64,000 nucleotides of DNA from Ulota crispa (GCA_963920765.1 OY987248.1:5614539-5678538), one strand, 5' to 3'; shown: positions 29,740 to 40,710, numbered from the stretch's first letter. Made by a program: numbers and translations. The notes: generated by a model from the letters alone, not told the origin.

Positions 29740-30060
29740 TTGAATTACTTACACTAAATATTGCATTTACGTTCCCTTAATAATTAGGTTGTATTACCTT
29801 GGACAGTCACCTTGTGACCCTTGGCCATTTGGAGACTATGCAACTCTCTAGACACTAGGATTTCACATGATTTCACATGATTTATGACCTGGACGTTGCT
29901 AGCTGCTTGTGTGGAGCTTTGTTGTTGTTGACAAGCACTTTAAAATTTGTTTATTGCAGTATTATTGCTGAGAATTATTGAAGTATCGGTGAGTACTTAT
30001 GTAGTGTAAAGTGTCAAGAAATTAGTGTGACGCAACCTAAATGCAATTTTTAGTGTAGCT
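29740..30060 (+). repeat. ~320-bp repeat shared with a HUB intron
   Basis: Matches 61195-61505: ACTAAATATTG, GCCATTTGGAG, ACTAGGATTTCACA, GGAGCTTTGTTGTTGTT, CTTTAAAATTTG and GTGTCAAGAAATTAGTGTG occur in the same order and orientation. No terminal inverted repeat was recognised, so the class is open. Confidence 0.65.
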
Positions 30061-32266
30061 TAATTTCACTACGATGATCCGATGATGAAGTAAGTAGATG
30101 CTATTAATTTAAATGATTTTTTTGAATGATCGCTCCACACCTGCAGATTATTTGTCACGTTGAGATTATGAATTTGGAATCTATGAAAGGCCTGGAATGG
30201 TTGTGTGACTAGTTCATAATGTGCGAATATTGTCTAACAGGCAGGATACCGGCACATTGACTGCGCTCCTCTTTACGGGAATGAAACGGAGGTTGGGAAG
30301 GCAATCTCGCAAGCGCTTTCGCAAGGGTTACTAAGACGGGATGAGCTTTTTGTGACGACGAAGCTCTTGTGCACGCATCAAGACTCACAGGATGTGCTTC
30401 CTTGCTTGCAGCAAAGTCTCAGGTATTAAGGTATCTCATCATAATCGCGACACTGCTGCAGTGTTAGCAAATGGAAGCGAATTACAATAGAAGTCGTTAC
30501 CTATTGCTATAACACTTCAATAATAATCTGTGGATATTCTAAGTTGAAATCAGAGGGAACGTAACTGTTGATATCCGTTGCTCACTAAATGCTTCAATTC
30601 CTGTTGGTTGCTTCAGAGAACTATTTTTATTTCCATCGGTTCCTTTGGAAAGTTTGTGATGATTTCAGAGATTTTTTGCTACCTCTTGTTTTTTTGCTCA
30701 TTCTTGCTGTTGTCAATCGTTTTTAAGGCCACGACCTCAACAACCTGCAATTAAGTTTGTACTTGTTTCATCTCAGTTGTTGGTGAACCCGATTTTCGTT
30801 GATGTGGATTATGTTAGTTCTAATGCTGCGTGTTTTGTGTCAGGGATTTGCAGTTGGAATATGTGGACTTGTTCCTCATACACTGGCCATTGAACTTCCG
30901 AAAAGAAACAGGGTTTCGTCCCAAAGCTGAGGACTTCTTACCCTTGGATATTAAAAGTACCTGGCAGGCGATGGAGCTGAAGGTTCAAGGAGGATTTGCC
31001 TAAGCTATTGGCGTGTCAAACTTTTCTAGTACGAAGTTGGAAAGCCTGCTTGAGTATGCAGTGATCAAGCCAGCCTTTGACCAAGTACTATACAAGCTCT
31101 CCCACCTTCTAGTACCTGGTCGCTGTTTCTCTTTTAGGAAACGGTGATGCTTCTTCTGGTTGTAATAGTGAGTTTTCTAGTAGTTGTGAGGCAAAATTGT
31201 CAATGTGAATTGTTTCCAAAATTGGAATGAGAGGAGGCTACTCTGAAACTCACTAGTACTATCAGGAGGTTACAAGTTTAGGTTTAAGGCTTGCCCTTTT
31301 TTGGGTGTACTCTTCATGTGTTGATCAAAAGTGCCTGTTTTTAATACCACAGGTGGAGATGCATCCGGGTTGGCAACAACAAACACTACGAGCTTTTTGC
31401 AAGCATCGAGGAATTCAAGTGGCTGCATTCTCAGCCCTTGGGGCTCCTGGAACCTTTTACGGGAGAAACGACATTCTGTCTCTTCCAGTTGTCTTGGAGT
31501 TGGCTTCGAAATACAAGAAAACTCCTGCTCAGGTACATCCATTTCGTTATTGCACTATTGGTATTCTCAGTTAGTTCCCATTCCCGGCTGTGCTGCATGG
31601 TAGAACAAGGTAGACGATACTAAAATGTTTAGGGATATGATAGTGTCTTCCATACTGATTTTTCTTACTAATAGTATTTACTTTATTCATACACTTCGTA
31701 GGGCGTATCAGCAAGTGGTGTAAGCACGAATTGGCTAAATGTCTGTGGCCACTTATCTTTGACTGGCATTGAGTTGTCTGTTCTACAACCTCCCATTAAA
31801 CTTGCACAAGAAATCACACGTAGTAAGATACAATTTGATCTCAACAGATTTGGCTCTTGTGCCTTCGATCTCTTCACAACTCTATACATTTTTATAAATC
31901 TCTCAACACTCACACTCACGTTCTATACTTAAAGTGCTGCAAATATTATCTTCTACCGTAGTACTTCAGCAGTTGCAATCAACAGAAAGGTCGTAAGAAG
32001 AGGCTTTTTAGCTGATTCTTTTTGTTGTCTGCACGCAGATTGTTATAAAATGGGGTTTGCAGCAAGGAGTATGTGTGATTGTGAAAAGCAGCAATATCGA
32101 TAGAATAGCAGAGAATAACAGAGTGTGGGATTGGAAGCTCTCCGAAGAAGTTCTGGAGAGATTCTTCAAAATTCAACCCCAAACTAGATTACCTGCAACA
32201 CAGTGGTGCAACGATACCACCAGCCCGTACAGATCAGTAGAGGAGCTTTGGGACGGCGAGTGTTAG

Positions 32267-32733
32267 CTCTATGGTATGTTGCAACCAACACTTTTCACTC
32301 CATTTCTTCACAAATTATTGTAATGCTCTCTTTCTCTGTGACTCACATAACACCCTTTAGCAGTTTTGAGAACCCTCTTCTCTTCTGTAGATGGAAACCC
32401 TAAAAATTTCAAAAGTTTGACTTACACTGAAGTGAGCTTGCATTGTGCTTAGTGAGTGGTCAATGTCATATAAGATGAGCTCAAGATTGCGTACAAAAAG
32501 AAGCTAGAGTCTGTTTGCAAGGGCATTGAGGATGCTCTTCAGGAATAATACATTGTTTGTTTTACTATAATTTGAATTTTAAAGTCACTGTTTTGTGTAG
32601 ACGGTGTAAAATTTGGACAGTGAGGATTTTGTGCTTTTGAATTCAAAGAACATCTTTGCATATCTGGTAGTTTTAAGTCTACAAAATGAAAAGTATTGAT
32701 TACACACCACTGGTCTACTATTTTTTGCATCCC
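32267..32733. other. AKR 3' region and spacer to the RING gene
   Basis: The AKR and RING genes converge here, with ~470 bp between their stops. The sequence is AT-rich and presumably holds both 3' UTRs. No other feature was seen. Confidence 0.4.
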
Positions 32734-33474
32734 TTACATGGTAGAGTGTTGAATATCAAAAATGTCTTCTAAGTTTTCTGAGGTGGTCTCATCCTGTTCA
32801 TGATAATGTTGTAATGAACTTACTCCATCAAGTTGGCGTTGATCAAGATGGGCTAATATGTTACCGTCAAGATTCTCGCTGCCACTATCAACAACACTCT
32901 CAAAATGAACCTCCACGTTTGGATCTTCCAACGTTTGTTCATGAGGTCCCATTGTAACAAGATCTTCTAAACTTGATTGATCTGGTAAAGGGATACTAGA
33001 TGCAAGCTCTAGAGCGCTTTGTTCAAATTGGTGTGGGAGTTGTTGAGCAGCTTGTCCGTTCATTACAATATTTCCTTCTCCAGTTTCTTCATGCGCACAC
33101 ACCAATCGTCCACCACCTTGTATCCTTTGGGCTTGTGGTCGAGGTGGAATCTTTCTATCACCTTCTTGGTTTGTTGTCTCTCTATCTACCCATAATGCTT
33201 TTCCCGATGTAGAATTTGTTGGTCCGTAAATGGGAGTGATGTTGCCCTCTTCAATCTTACCTTTACAAACAGGACAACTTCGTTGCGACGAATGCACATA
33301 CAACCACATGTACAAACATGGCCAACAATAAAGATGCCCACAACATGTTACCACTGCCTCACTTGCTTCATGGAAGCAAATGTTGCACTCGAAGAATTCT
33401 CCCAATATTGCAGCGTTTGTTGCAGTTGTGATGCTCAACGCCTCTTTTGACATTTTATGCCAATCTTGAATCAA
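32734..33474 (-). CDS. RMA-type RING finger protein, intronless, no C-terminal anchor
   Basis: Probable E3 ubiquitin ligase. 246 aa in one exon, as is usual for plant RMA genes. The C3HC4 RING occupies residues 30-70: Cys30/Cys33 (CNIC), Cys45/His47 (CGHLYC), Cys50/Cys53 (CWPC), Cys67/Cys70 (CPVC). It is followed by EEGNITPIYGPTNS and PPRPQAQR, both conserved after the RING in RMA/RNF5 relatives. Those relatives end in a hydrophobic ER anchor; here the last ~90 residues are acidic and polar (Glu, Asp, Gln, His) and no membrane helix is present, so the protein may be soluble. Either the anchor was lost or this is a separate subfamily. The first Met is used; a second is at residue 8. Upstream lies an inverted repeat arm. 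Substrate unknown. Confidence 0.85.
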   Translation of the reverse strand: MIQDWHKMSKEALSITTATNAAILGEFFECNICFHEASEAVVTCCGHLYCWPCLYMWLYVHSSQRSCPVCKGKIEEGNITPIYGPTNSTSGKALWVDRETTNQEGDRKIPPRPQAQRIQGGGRLVCAHEETGEGNIVMNGQAAQQLPHQFEQSALELASSIPLPDQSSLEDLVTMGPHEQTLEDPNVEVHFESVVDSGSENLDGNILAHLDQRQLDGVSSLQHYHEQDETTSENLEDIFDIQHSTM

Positions 33475-33559
33475 GTTTGAACATAGTGTATCACACTTGA
33501 CTTAAGAATCTAGGTCGTACTTGCAAGTAACATCCATGTTTACAAAAAGCATACACTTA

Positions 33560-33900
33560 GTTCTCTTCAACAAGAGTTCCATAGCTACAAGCATGCCTTG
33601 CATGCGCTTTTCTTTGCGTTTCTCTTCTCATGTGACTTTTCACCCTCCCTTTCACTACCTTTTCCTCTCTCTCCCCTCCTCAAATATCCTTCCGTGCCTT
33701 TTCCTCTCCCTCCATGTCCCTTAAATTTCAAAATTTGGGTGATTGGGAGACACCCAATGCTTCACACCAAATACTTTATGATAGAGAATTTTGAACTTAT
33801 TGAAGAAATGTGTTAAAAAAATTCCAATAACTTTTCATCCACTTTGGATGTTAATAGAGAATTATATCATGAAATAGACAACCCCTGTGTTGAGTCATTA
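33560..33900 (-). repeat. right arm of a ~370-bp inverted repeat pair
   Basis: Reverse complement of 27975-28345. It begins ~85 bp upstream of the RING start codon and may include its promoter. The outer end reads GAGTCATTATATCATGAG. Arms ~5.2 kb apart enclose two genes. Confidence 0.65.
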
Positions 33901-34990
33901 TATCATGAGGTAAACGGACAACCTACTCTTTTCGATATGGATAATCAGCAGTAAGGCCAAAATAAAAGTTTTACAAATAAGAAACTTATGTCAATTTGAG
34001 AGAAAAGTGGGTTTCAATCTACGACTATAGATTTTTTTTAAGTTAAAGAAAATTGCGTAGTGGCCGATATTGTGAAGCTTTCAACCTGCAATAGAGGGTG
34101 AGCAGGTGCCTTACGAAATATCATTGAATGAAAAGGCAGCATGTATCAAATGCCACAGCCCTCTCTCACGGTGTACTCTGTATTTGTGTATTTCCTATGT
34201 ACTCTAAGAATGTACCATGGATTCTACTTTTGTTGTTATACTAATTTCACGTGCCTAAATATGCAAAGAATGCATCCTTCGAAGACATTTTGTCAAGGTT
34301 TTAATGCTATATAACTTGATATTTTAATTAGAGTGAAAGCACTATTTACGTATATGAATACTAACTATGAAAACCACAAGGTGCAACAAAACTTATTGAT
34401 TTCAAATACATATAAATTTATCCGAAACTTGGTAAATTTTGTTCTCGTTCATAGATTTTTATAGTAATTTGAAATAACTTAATCCCCTTATAAATGAAGA
34501 ATGTTTTGCAAAACATTTCATTTAAATGTTTATAGTTGCATTATGACAAAAACAAAAACACACTAAAAAAACAAAATACACAATTTACTTCAGTTAGTGC
34601 AAAATGTTGAACAGTATAAGACTTTTTACACTAATATGGGTGAACTTTGCCTACTTGGTATGAAAATGTGATATGTGTTATACTCTTATTCTCTAAGTAG
34701 GGTTTTGTTCATAGCCTTTAGCTACTCCCTCAAGTAGCAACTCAATGGAGGAGTCTCTCTAATGTGACATCCTTTACACACTCTCTACATGATTTAAGTG
34801 TTAACCAAATCTCATTGGAGTTTTAGTGCTTAGAATGACACTATAATATTTGAAACAATATTTAACTACTATATATATATAGCTCATAGTATATTGAACT
34901 AAAGAAATATTACTCAAAACTGCTTTATTATTGAGCATTGCAAAACTAACTTATCTCTTGCATTGGTATGAGCTAGTGTTATTATGGCAA
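33901..34990. other. gene-free AT-rich spacer
   Basis: No open frame of interest, no RNA gene and no clear repeat boundary were recognised in this stretch. Confidence 0.35.
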
Positions 34991-34992
34991 GG

Positions 34993-35325
34993 TGCAATAA
35001 GGTAAGAGGTTTTAAAAGAGTGCAGGCTCTAAAATGGTGCACCTCCTCAAATGCATTTTGTTAGTACATGTTATTTTTCATAGCCCTTCAACAATGTACA
35101 GGTAATGTACATTTGAGAAGGTGCACCATTTTAGAGCCATATGGTTTTTTCATTTCAAAATTTCATAATTAACTCCACAAAGCTCCAAAAAATATGAAGA
35201 AACTTGGATTAGATGCCAATTCCTCTTGTCTATCAATGAAAATTTACTCAAAAATGTTTCAAAGAGTTTCACCTCCCCAAAATTCAGTTTCAGCCCTTAG
35301 ATGCTCCATTAATGAGCCTCCTACC
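34993..35325. mobile_element. MITE, family TAAGGTAG, copy 1
   Basis: Left end ATAAGGTAAGAGG, right end CCTCCTACCTTAC. Inside, GGTGCACCTYCTCAAATG faces CATTTGAGAAGGTGCACC as a palindrome around 35040-35130. Aligns along most of its length with 36180-36507 in QCR7 intron 1 (both have TTTCATTTCAAAATTTCATA and GTTTCAGCCCTTAGATG). Confidence 0.6.
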
Positions 35326-35348
35326 TTACTTGAAAAAACCTACATTCT

Positions 35349-35651
35349 GTAAGGTAGGAGCACCCATAAGCAACGCTATCCTCATAATCGTCAACTCTGA
35401 GATCTTGGAAAATCTTTGGAAGTAAATAGATGTAATGACAAGGATGTACAACATTGTGAACATGAAATCTTGATAGTGGTTATGGGTACAATGGCAATTT
35501 GCTCTTTAAAAATTCACAACTTATTCTCACAGTATCCAAATAATAAATTCAAAATTACAAACTTATTAGGATCCTATTATTGCTAACTATTTATTAATAC
35601 TCATCATGTTCAAAACCCTTAGATTGACGCTTATGGGTGCTCCTACCTTAC
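35349..35651. mobile_element. MITE, family TAAGGTAG, copy 2, with 23-bp perfect ends
   Basis: GTAAGGTAGGAGCACCCATA at the left is exactly complemented at the right (35629-35651). The ~260-bp inside is AT-rich and unrelated to copy 1. It follows copy 1 by only ~25 bp. Confidence 0.7.
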
Positions 35652-35980
35652 AACAAATATGAGAGCTGCCACTTGTCCAGCAAGGCAGTGTCATTAGAAA
35701 GGATTCAATATAATATCATCCAGTGTCACGTATTCCTCGAACGAAGAACTCAACGCCCCTCCGCACAAGGTAGAGAGATGAGAAATGGAAAGAGATCTCA
35801 ATTCGGGCACCTGAATTTACACACCTCATTCACGCATCTCGATTTTGACATGTCGATATGGGCACCTCGATTGGACAAGAAGACTGAGCATTCTCCTCCG
35901 GAGACCTTCCGTTTGTTTGGGATTGTTTGCACCGGTTTTGCAATTCTGCCTTCGCCCAAGCTTAGTTCCGGGGGGTCGCC

Positions 35981-38900
35981 ATGGCTGCCAAGCAGGCGTT
36001 GCAGAAGGCGCTGGACCCTCTCTGGAACTGGGCGTCTCGCCGTTACCAGGCTGCCGTCGCCAAGGAGCTCAAGAAATACGGTAACCCACCAAACCCCAAG
36101 CCCTAATTCGTTCTTCAGCTGCACTTCCGTGTTTTCTTTTTCCATTTACTGGTTCTGAGCAGTGAAATTATTTTGTGCTAAGGTAGTCTGCTCATAAACC
36201 GTCCAGGCATTAAAATCGCCCACCTTCTCAAATGTACCTTTACTGTACATGCTTCTTTTCATAGGTTTTCAAAATGTAGAATTATTGTACACTTGAGGAG
36301 GTGGGCGGTTTTAGAGACTTATGGCCTTTCCATTTCAAAATTTCATAACTAATTTCATAAAGTTCTAGAAAATATGAAATAACTTGGGTTAGATGTCGGT
36401 TCTTCTTGTCTTTCAAGGAAAATTTACTGAAAAATAGTTCAAGAAGTTTCACCTTCCCTAAATTTAGTTTCAGCCCTTAGATGGATGGTTTATGAGCACA
36501 CTACCTTAATTATTGCCTTTATGCTACACCAAAATTGGTGTGGCTAATTGTTCTATAGTATTTTTTGAAAATGTATAAAATATTTAGCCAACTTTTATAC
36601 ACGGGTTTGGAAGTAAGAGCACAGTTTTTAGGGTTCCACTTGATGATGTTGCCTCATCCTACTGGTGCAATATATTAATTTCTCACAAAACTATCATCAA
36701 ATTTAGCTTTGATGAAAGGTTGTAAGCATCCAACTTTACATTTGTAAAAAAAAATGTAGCCATCCTTGATACTCAACCATTTTTTGGTTAGAAAACCACT
36801 TAACCCTTGAACGCCCTTTGCGGCCAGCACAATACGGAGTATTTTTCTTGTATTTGGAGTGCATCCACACCTTTATTACATTTGAGATCAACAAAGAAGT
36901 TAAAATATAGATCAATGCTATTCTAGTGAGGTAGTTAAGATCCCAAATTAAAACTTTTTGTTGGTAGCAAATGCTAGTTATACAGCTGCGTACATAGTAT
37001 GTATTATAGTAGCTTGGTCCTATAAGGGTTAATGCTGTCTCACTCTATTGGTGATTTATTTTAACTTCTCACAAACCCATCATCAGATGTAGTTTTGATG
37101 AAAGGTTGAAAGCATTCAGCTTTACATTTGTAACAAAAAATGTAGCCATCCTTGCTACTCAACCATTTTTTGGTTAGAGAAAAAGGTAAGGCCACTTCAT
37201 TCTAAAATATTTTCTGTGGTTCTGAGTGGTGGTAAGTTTAACTGTGGTGGTGAAGGTCTGCGGTACGACGACTTGTTAGACGATCTGTACGACATGGACG
37301 TGAAGGAGGCGTTGAACCGGGTGCCACAGCAAGAGGTGGACTACCGCAATCAGCGTCTGAAGCGCGCTATGGACTACTCCATGAAGCATCAGTACTTGCC
37401 TAAGAACTTGCAGGTTTGTTTTCCTTGCATTGTTTGTTTGTGGAGTTCTAAGAAAATTGGACCAGGTGAAAATACTGTTTGAGCTATTAAAATGACCTTA
37501 TGATTGTGGTAAATCCGTGGATTTATTTTCAATGGGTATTTAGTGCGTGCATGTCCTTGATTACCTCAACATCTGAATGCACTGCACGTTGATTTCGTGA
37601 AGCCGAGTTCAAATAGCAAGTGGAAAACCTAGTCAGCTGACAGAATAGAGTGTGAGGTTATACTACAAGGAAACAGTGTCTGAATTGACAAAAATGTCCG
37701 AATTGACATGTTCAAATTTTTAAAAACTGACCAAATTGACAGCGTTCCCTTGTAGCAAGATAATTTTGTCCAAATTGACACGTCTGAAATGATTAAATGT
37801 GTTCCAAATGACAATAAAACGCAGTGACAAGAATGTCCAAATCAACACGTCTAAATGACAAAAAAAGATGTCCAAATTGACACTCCTCCTTTGTAGTGAC
37901 CTCATTTAGGTTTTATTTTGCGCATTATTATTCTTTCGCGAGGTCAAATAGTAGTTCCAAGAGATATTGTGGCAGTATAACATTTTTTAGCAGTTTGGAG
38001 AACTCAACCTTTTTTACAAAGATGAATATCGATAAAAAAAACAGAGATCCATAATTCTGACATTTTTTTGTATAGAGCATGTATAGGTTCAAGTGAGTGG
38101 CTAGCACTCTGTTTTCTTCCTCTAGGGTTTGGTGTCTCACTTGTGATGATTTGAATAATGTTCATGAGAGGGTTTTTGGATTTCTTTCCAAAGGGGGTCA
38201 AGGCAGTTACTCAACAACGTTATGGACAGCTCCTGTTGTCTTGGAACTTTTTTCTGATATTGTTCCTTATAGTGCACCAAATGGCTGTGAATATCCTTTA
38301 CATTTATCACGACGTACTATGTGATGGTGCAACATGGCATTAAAATTAAAATTGATACAGTGGTGCTTGGTTAACGTCAACCTTTGTAACAGAAACAATT
38401 GGATAAGATCACGGTCCACTCCCCTTTTGTCCAAGATGTGTATTATGAGCTTGGTTAAAGTCAAGTGCTTGCATACAATCAATGCTCACTTTTTGTCAAT
38501 GCTCATTTTGACTCATCAACTAGAAAGGCGTATGGTTAATGCACCAAAAACATGATTGGAAAAGCACCTTCAAAGTTGCGACCACCAACCACCAGAACTA
38601 AGGGAAGTAATGCAAACGAAATGCTTGGTTATGATCAATGTTTGGATACATTTAACATGGATATAGTTAACACTTTTTCCTAGCCCAAAGTGTTAACCTT
38701 ATCCAAGCACCACTATATTGGACTTTGGAGGGGCTTAATTTTGTGCTCCGAATCTTCGATCTTCCTCTGTATTTTAGCTCATATGGTCTCCATGACATTT
38801 CGCAGGCAAAACAGACTCCATACGAGCCCTACTTGCAAGATGCTTTGCAGCTGGTGAGTATCTTTGAACGACCGCTGTACTGCCGAAGTAACTATGTTTG

Positions 38901-39251
38901 ACTCATATCAATAGATAGATTGATGAAGTTTGGATAATACGGTGCATGACACTTATAACAGACAACTCCTAATTCAAGTGAGCCTTGTCAAGAAAAAAGT
39001 TTAAAAAAATTTGAGACCATCCAGATGAAGCTTAGGATTTGTCCCACTTGGTGGTGGAATTATGTTTGAGCTAATGAGTATATGTGTTGTGCTTTAGTAA
39101 TTTTTATTGGGACAGTAGTTGTTGGTTATAAGTGTTATGTACTTTAGTTATCTTTTTTCTTCTTTTAACGTTATTGTTGCAGGTAAAGGAAGAACGGAGG
39201 GAACACGCAGAATTGGGGTCCGATCTACCCTACACACGTTCTTTACCCTAA
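35981..39251 (+). CDS. QCR7: mitochondrial complex III subunit 7 (QCR7, 14-kDa ubiquinol-cytochrome c reductase subunit), 4 exons
   Basis: Matrix-side structural subunit of the cytochrome bc1 complex. Exons 35981-36080, 37256-37413, 38806-38853, 39183-39251; junctions keep phase (375 nt, 124 aa; plant homologues ~122 aa). Diagnostic stretches are YGLRYDDLLDDLYDMDVKEA, QRLKRAMDYSMKHQYLPKN and, in exon 3, QTPYEPYLQDAL. The N-terminus is basic and amphipathic (MAAKQALQKALDPLWNWASR), as usual for this subunit, which is imported without a long cleaved presequence. The final codons read LPYTRSLP. All three introns hold MITEs (36180-36507 and 36804-37028; 37662-37898 and 38358-38715; 38941-39141). 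The last of these ends 41 bp before the exon 4 acceptor. Confidence 0.94.
36180..36507. mobile_element. MITE, family TAAGGTAG, copy 3 (QCR7 intron 1)
   Basis: Left end AAGGTAGTCTGCTCATAAAC, right end GTTTATGAGCACACTACCTT. An inner palindrome CCCACCTTCTCAAATGTAC / GTACACTTGAGGAGGTGGG occupies 36219-36306. Relative of 34993-35325. Confidence 0.7.
36636..37190 (+). repeat. ~155-bp direct repeat pair flanking a TTAA element
   Basis: 36640-36795 and 37033-37188 match: CTCACAAAACTATCATCAAA against CTCACAAACCCATCATCAGA, GATGAAAGGTTG, CTTTACATTTGTAA, and ATGTAGCCATCCTTG through CAACCATTTTTTGGTTAGA. The TTAA element 36804-37028 lies exactly between the two copies. Confidence 0.7.
36804..37028 (+). 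mobile_element. TTAA-flanked element, 225 bp (QCR7 intron 1)
   Basis: TTAA at 36800-36803 and 37029-37032. Left end CCCTTGAACGCCCTTTGCGG; right end reverse-complemented CCCTTATAGGACCAAGC. Exactly the length of 42597-42821, which is its inverted relative (CTCTTTGCGGCCGTATG near its end). Confidence 0.7.
37662..37898. mobile_element. CACTA-like MITE, possibly compound (QCR7 intron 2)
   Basis: Left end ACTACAAGGAAACAGTGTC; an inverted match GACAGCGTTCCCTTGTAG ends at 37755 and a second, CCTCCTTTGTAGTG, at 37898. GTCCAAATTGACA recurs inside. Related to 21981-22131. Two right ends suggest one element next to, or inside, another. Confidence 0.55.
38358..38715 (+). mobile_element. Tc1/mariner-type MITE, family CAGTGGTGCTTGG (QCR7 intron 2)
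   Basis: TA at 38356-38357 and 38716-38717. Left end CAGTGGTGCTTGGTTAACGT, right end AACCTTATCCAAGCACCACT. No transposase remains. A diverged copy lies at 63274-63449. Confidence 0.65.
38941..39141 (+). mobile_element. MITE, family GGTGCATGAC, copy 1 (QCR7 intron 3)
   Basis: Left end GGTGCATGACACTTATAAC, right end GTTATAAGTGTTATGTAC (imperfect complement). The second copy is 62965-63171, matching along the full length (CACTTGGTGGTGGAATTA, TGAGCTAATG). Confidence 0.65.
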
Positions 39252-39500
39252 AGTGCACTTCCGTGGTGTTTAGCAGTGTTATTTTCATGTTTCATGTAGC
39301 TTTGGAGTTTCCATTTACAACCTTAGTTGTAGTAAACTGGTAGGATAAAAGCGGTGGTTTTCTTATAGGACATCCTCTTGAGGCACATAATTAGGACTGT
39401 CTCCATTCAATAAGTAAAAGATCAGGTTTGGATCTAATTGCTTGTACTTTAACAGAAGCTTGTTTTATTGATTTTTTATGTCATTGTCGGTTTTGTTTAA

Positions 39501-39856
39501 CCCTTAAAGGATGGATGGATCATCGTGGCTTGCCTTGCCTGTAGCAATCTACAATGTTTTGCACATGGACACCAGTAGTATTGCTTCAAAAAGTTGGAAA
39601 AGTCAACAGTGCATGATGCCCTCATGAAAATTGCAAGAAGGGCATTTTGGGAGCTAACACCATGTTTTTGAATCTTATCACAATTTGGGTTACAAAAAAA
39701 AATGAATACATCTCAAGAGGTATTTTTTTATCTTCCATGATGGACCATGTGTTTATGGTCACTTCTAAAAAAAATCAAATGAAAAATGACTTTTTTTTGG
39801 ATCAGAGGATCATTTTTCAAAGGTGAAGGATGTTTTTTGTCCTTGACATTTAGGGG
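39501..39856 (-). mobile_element. TTAA-flanked element, 356 bp
   Basis: TTAA at 39497-39500 and 39857-39860. Ends CCCTTAAAGGATGGATGG and, from the other side, CCCCTAAATGTCAAGGAC. Inverted relative of 48751-49108, of almost equal length (both hold CATGGTGCACCATG-like and AGGGCA..TTTGGGAGCTAACACCAT-like stretches). It begins ~245 bp after the QCR7 stop. No coding capacity. Confidence 0.7.
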
Positions 39857-39860
39857 TTAA

Positions 39861-40708
39861 TAACCAATGGAAGCTAAATTGTTTAGGAGTTAGGACTACA
39901 ATAGTTATTAATGTTGTTCACACATTTGGCATCTGGTGCCAAGATCAAGTTGCCCTTCTTCTAATTTCTATTTTGTAATTTTGTCATTCTTGACCATCTA
40001 AGATCTGCTGCAGAAGGCTGTGAATATCATTTTTCACATCTAGTGCCAAATGAGGTGAGATGCTCAGGATACTAAATAGCAAATTTGAATGCTAATTGCT
40101 TTTGTTGATTGATATGCATTAGCCTACTAGAGCACTGAAATAAAAAAATGAGTTGAAGCTGTGGAGCTCATAGGTAGATGATACTCAATGGTTAGGGATG
40201 GATTCTTACCCGCTCCCGCTGCCATTCAACCCCTTGTACAATTAGCAACTCCCTTGTCTCATCTGTTCATGATTCATAGATTTGATTGGAGTTGAATAGA
40301 TTTAGTATACTTTTTAATCCAATAACTTCAACTCATCTACTCATTTGGTCTATTTATACACTTCATTGGGATTGGGTAGACTTGATTAAATTTTTTAACC
40401 CTTGTTATTGAGTTCTATGTATAGATGTGATTAGATTTATCAACCAAATGTATAAGTGATTAAAATTTCAACCCGTCTAAATGTCTCATAGTCCCCTTTT
40501 TGGATGGTGGACAAAGTGCTTGCTTGAATATTCAAATGTGACTTGTCTTACTGACCCACATGATGAAATTGTAGTAAATGATAAATTTGTTCATATACCT
40601 TAGAGAAAGTATGTAAGAATATTCCCCCCAAAAAAATGCTAGAATTTAGAAATAGAATATGACATAACCAGGTTAAGAGAGTTTATTCTTATTTGTAAAG
40701 ATCTTTTG
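39861..40708. other. gene-free AT-rich spacer
   Basis: No gene, RNA or clear repeat recognised. Around 40255-40450 the motif TTGATTGGRRTTGAATAGA recurs loosely, which may be a decayed tandem repeat. Confidence 0.35.
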
Positions 40709-40710
40709 TA

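Larger units (their letters stand above)
29069..32266 (+). pseudogene. aldo-keto reductase, 5 exons, one in-frame stop (possible pseudogene)
   Basis: NAD(P)H-dependent carbonyl reductase of the plant AKR4-like type. Exons 29069-29251, 30241-30422, 30844-31084, 31353-31532, 32039-32266; GT-AG junctions keep phase and would give 337 aa. Catalytic tetrad is present: Asp68 (HIDCAP), Tyr73 (LYGNE), Lys102 (VTTKL) and His135 (IHWP). AIGVSNF, IKWGLQQGVCVIVKS and the C-terminal YRSVEELWDGE are typical of plant members. At codon 175 (31001-31003) a TAA stands where the family has a Lys before AIGVSNF (GFA-stop-AIGVSNF). Everything after it is well preserved, so the stop is recent, a rare allele, edited out by alternative splicing, or a sequence error. 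Substrate unknown. The start ATG at 29069 gives an 18-codon leader before a second Met. Confidence 0.8.

Noticed and set aside
32539-33212. Plus-strand frame opposite the RING gene
   Set aside because: Antisense shadow; the RING cysteines on the minus strand decide the issue.
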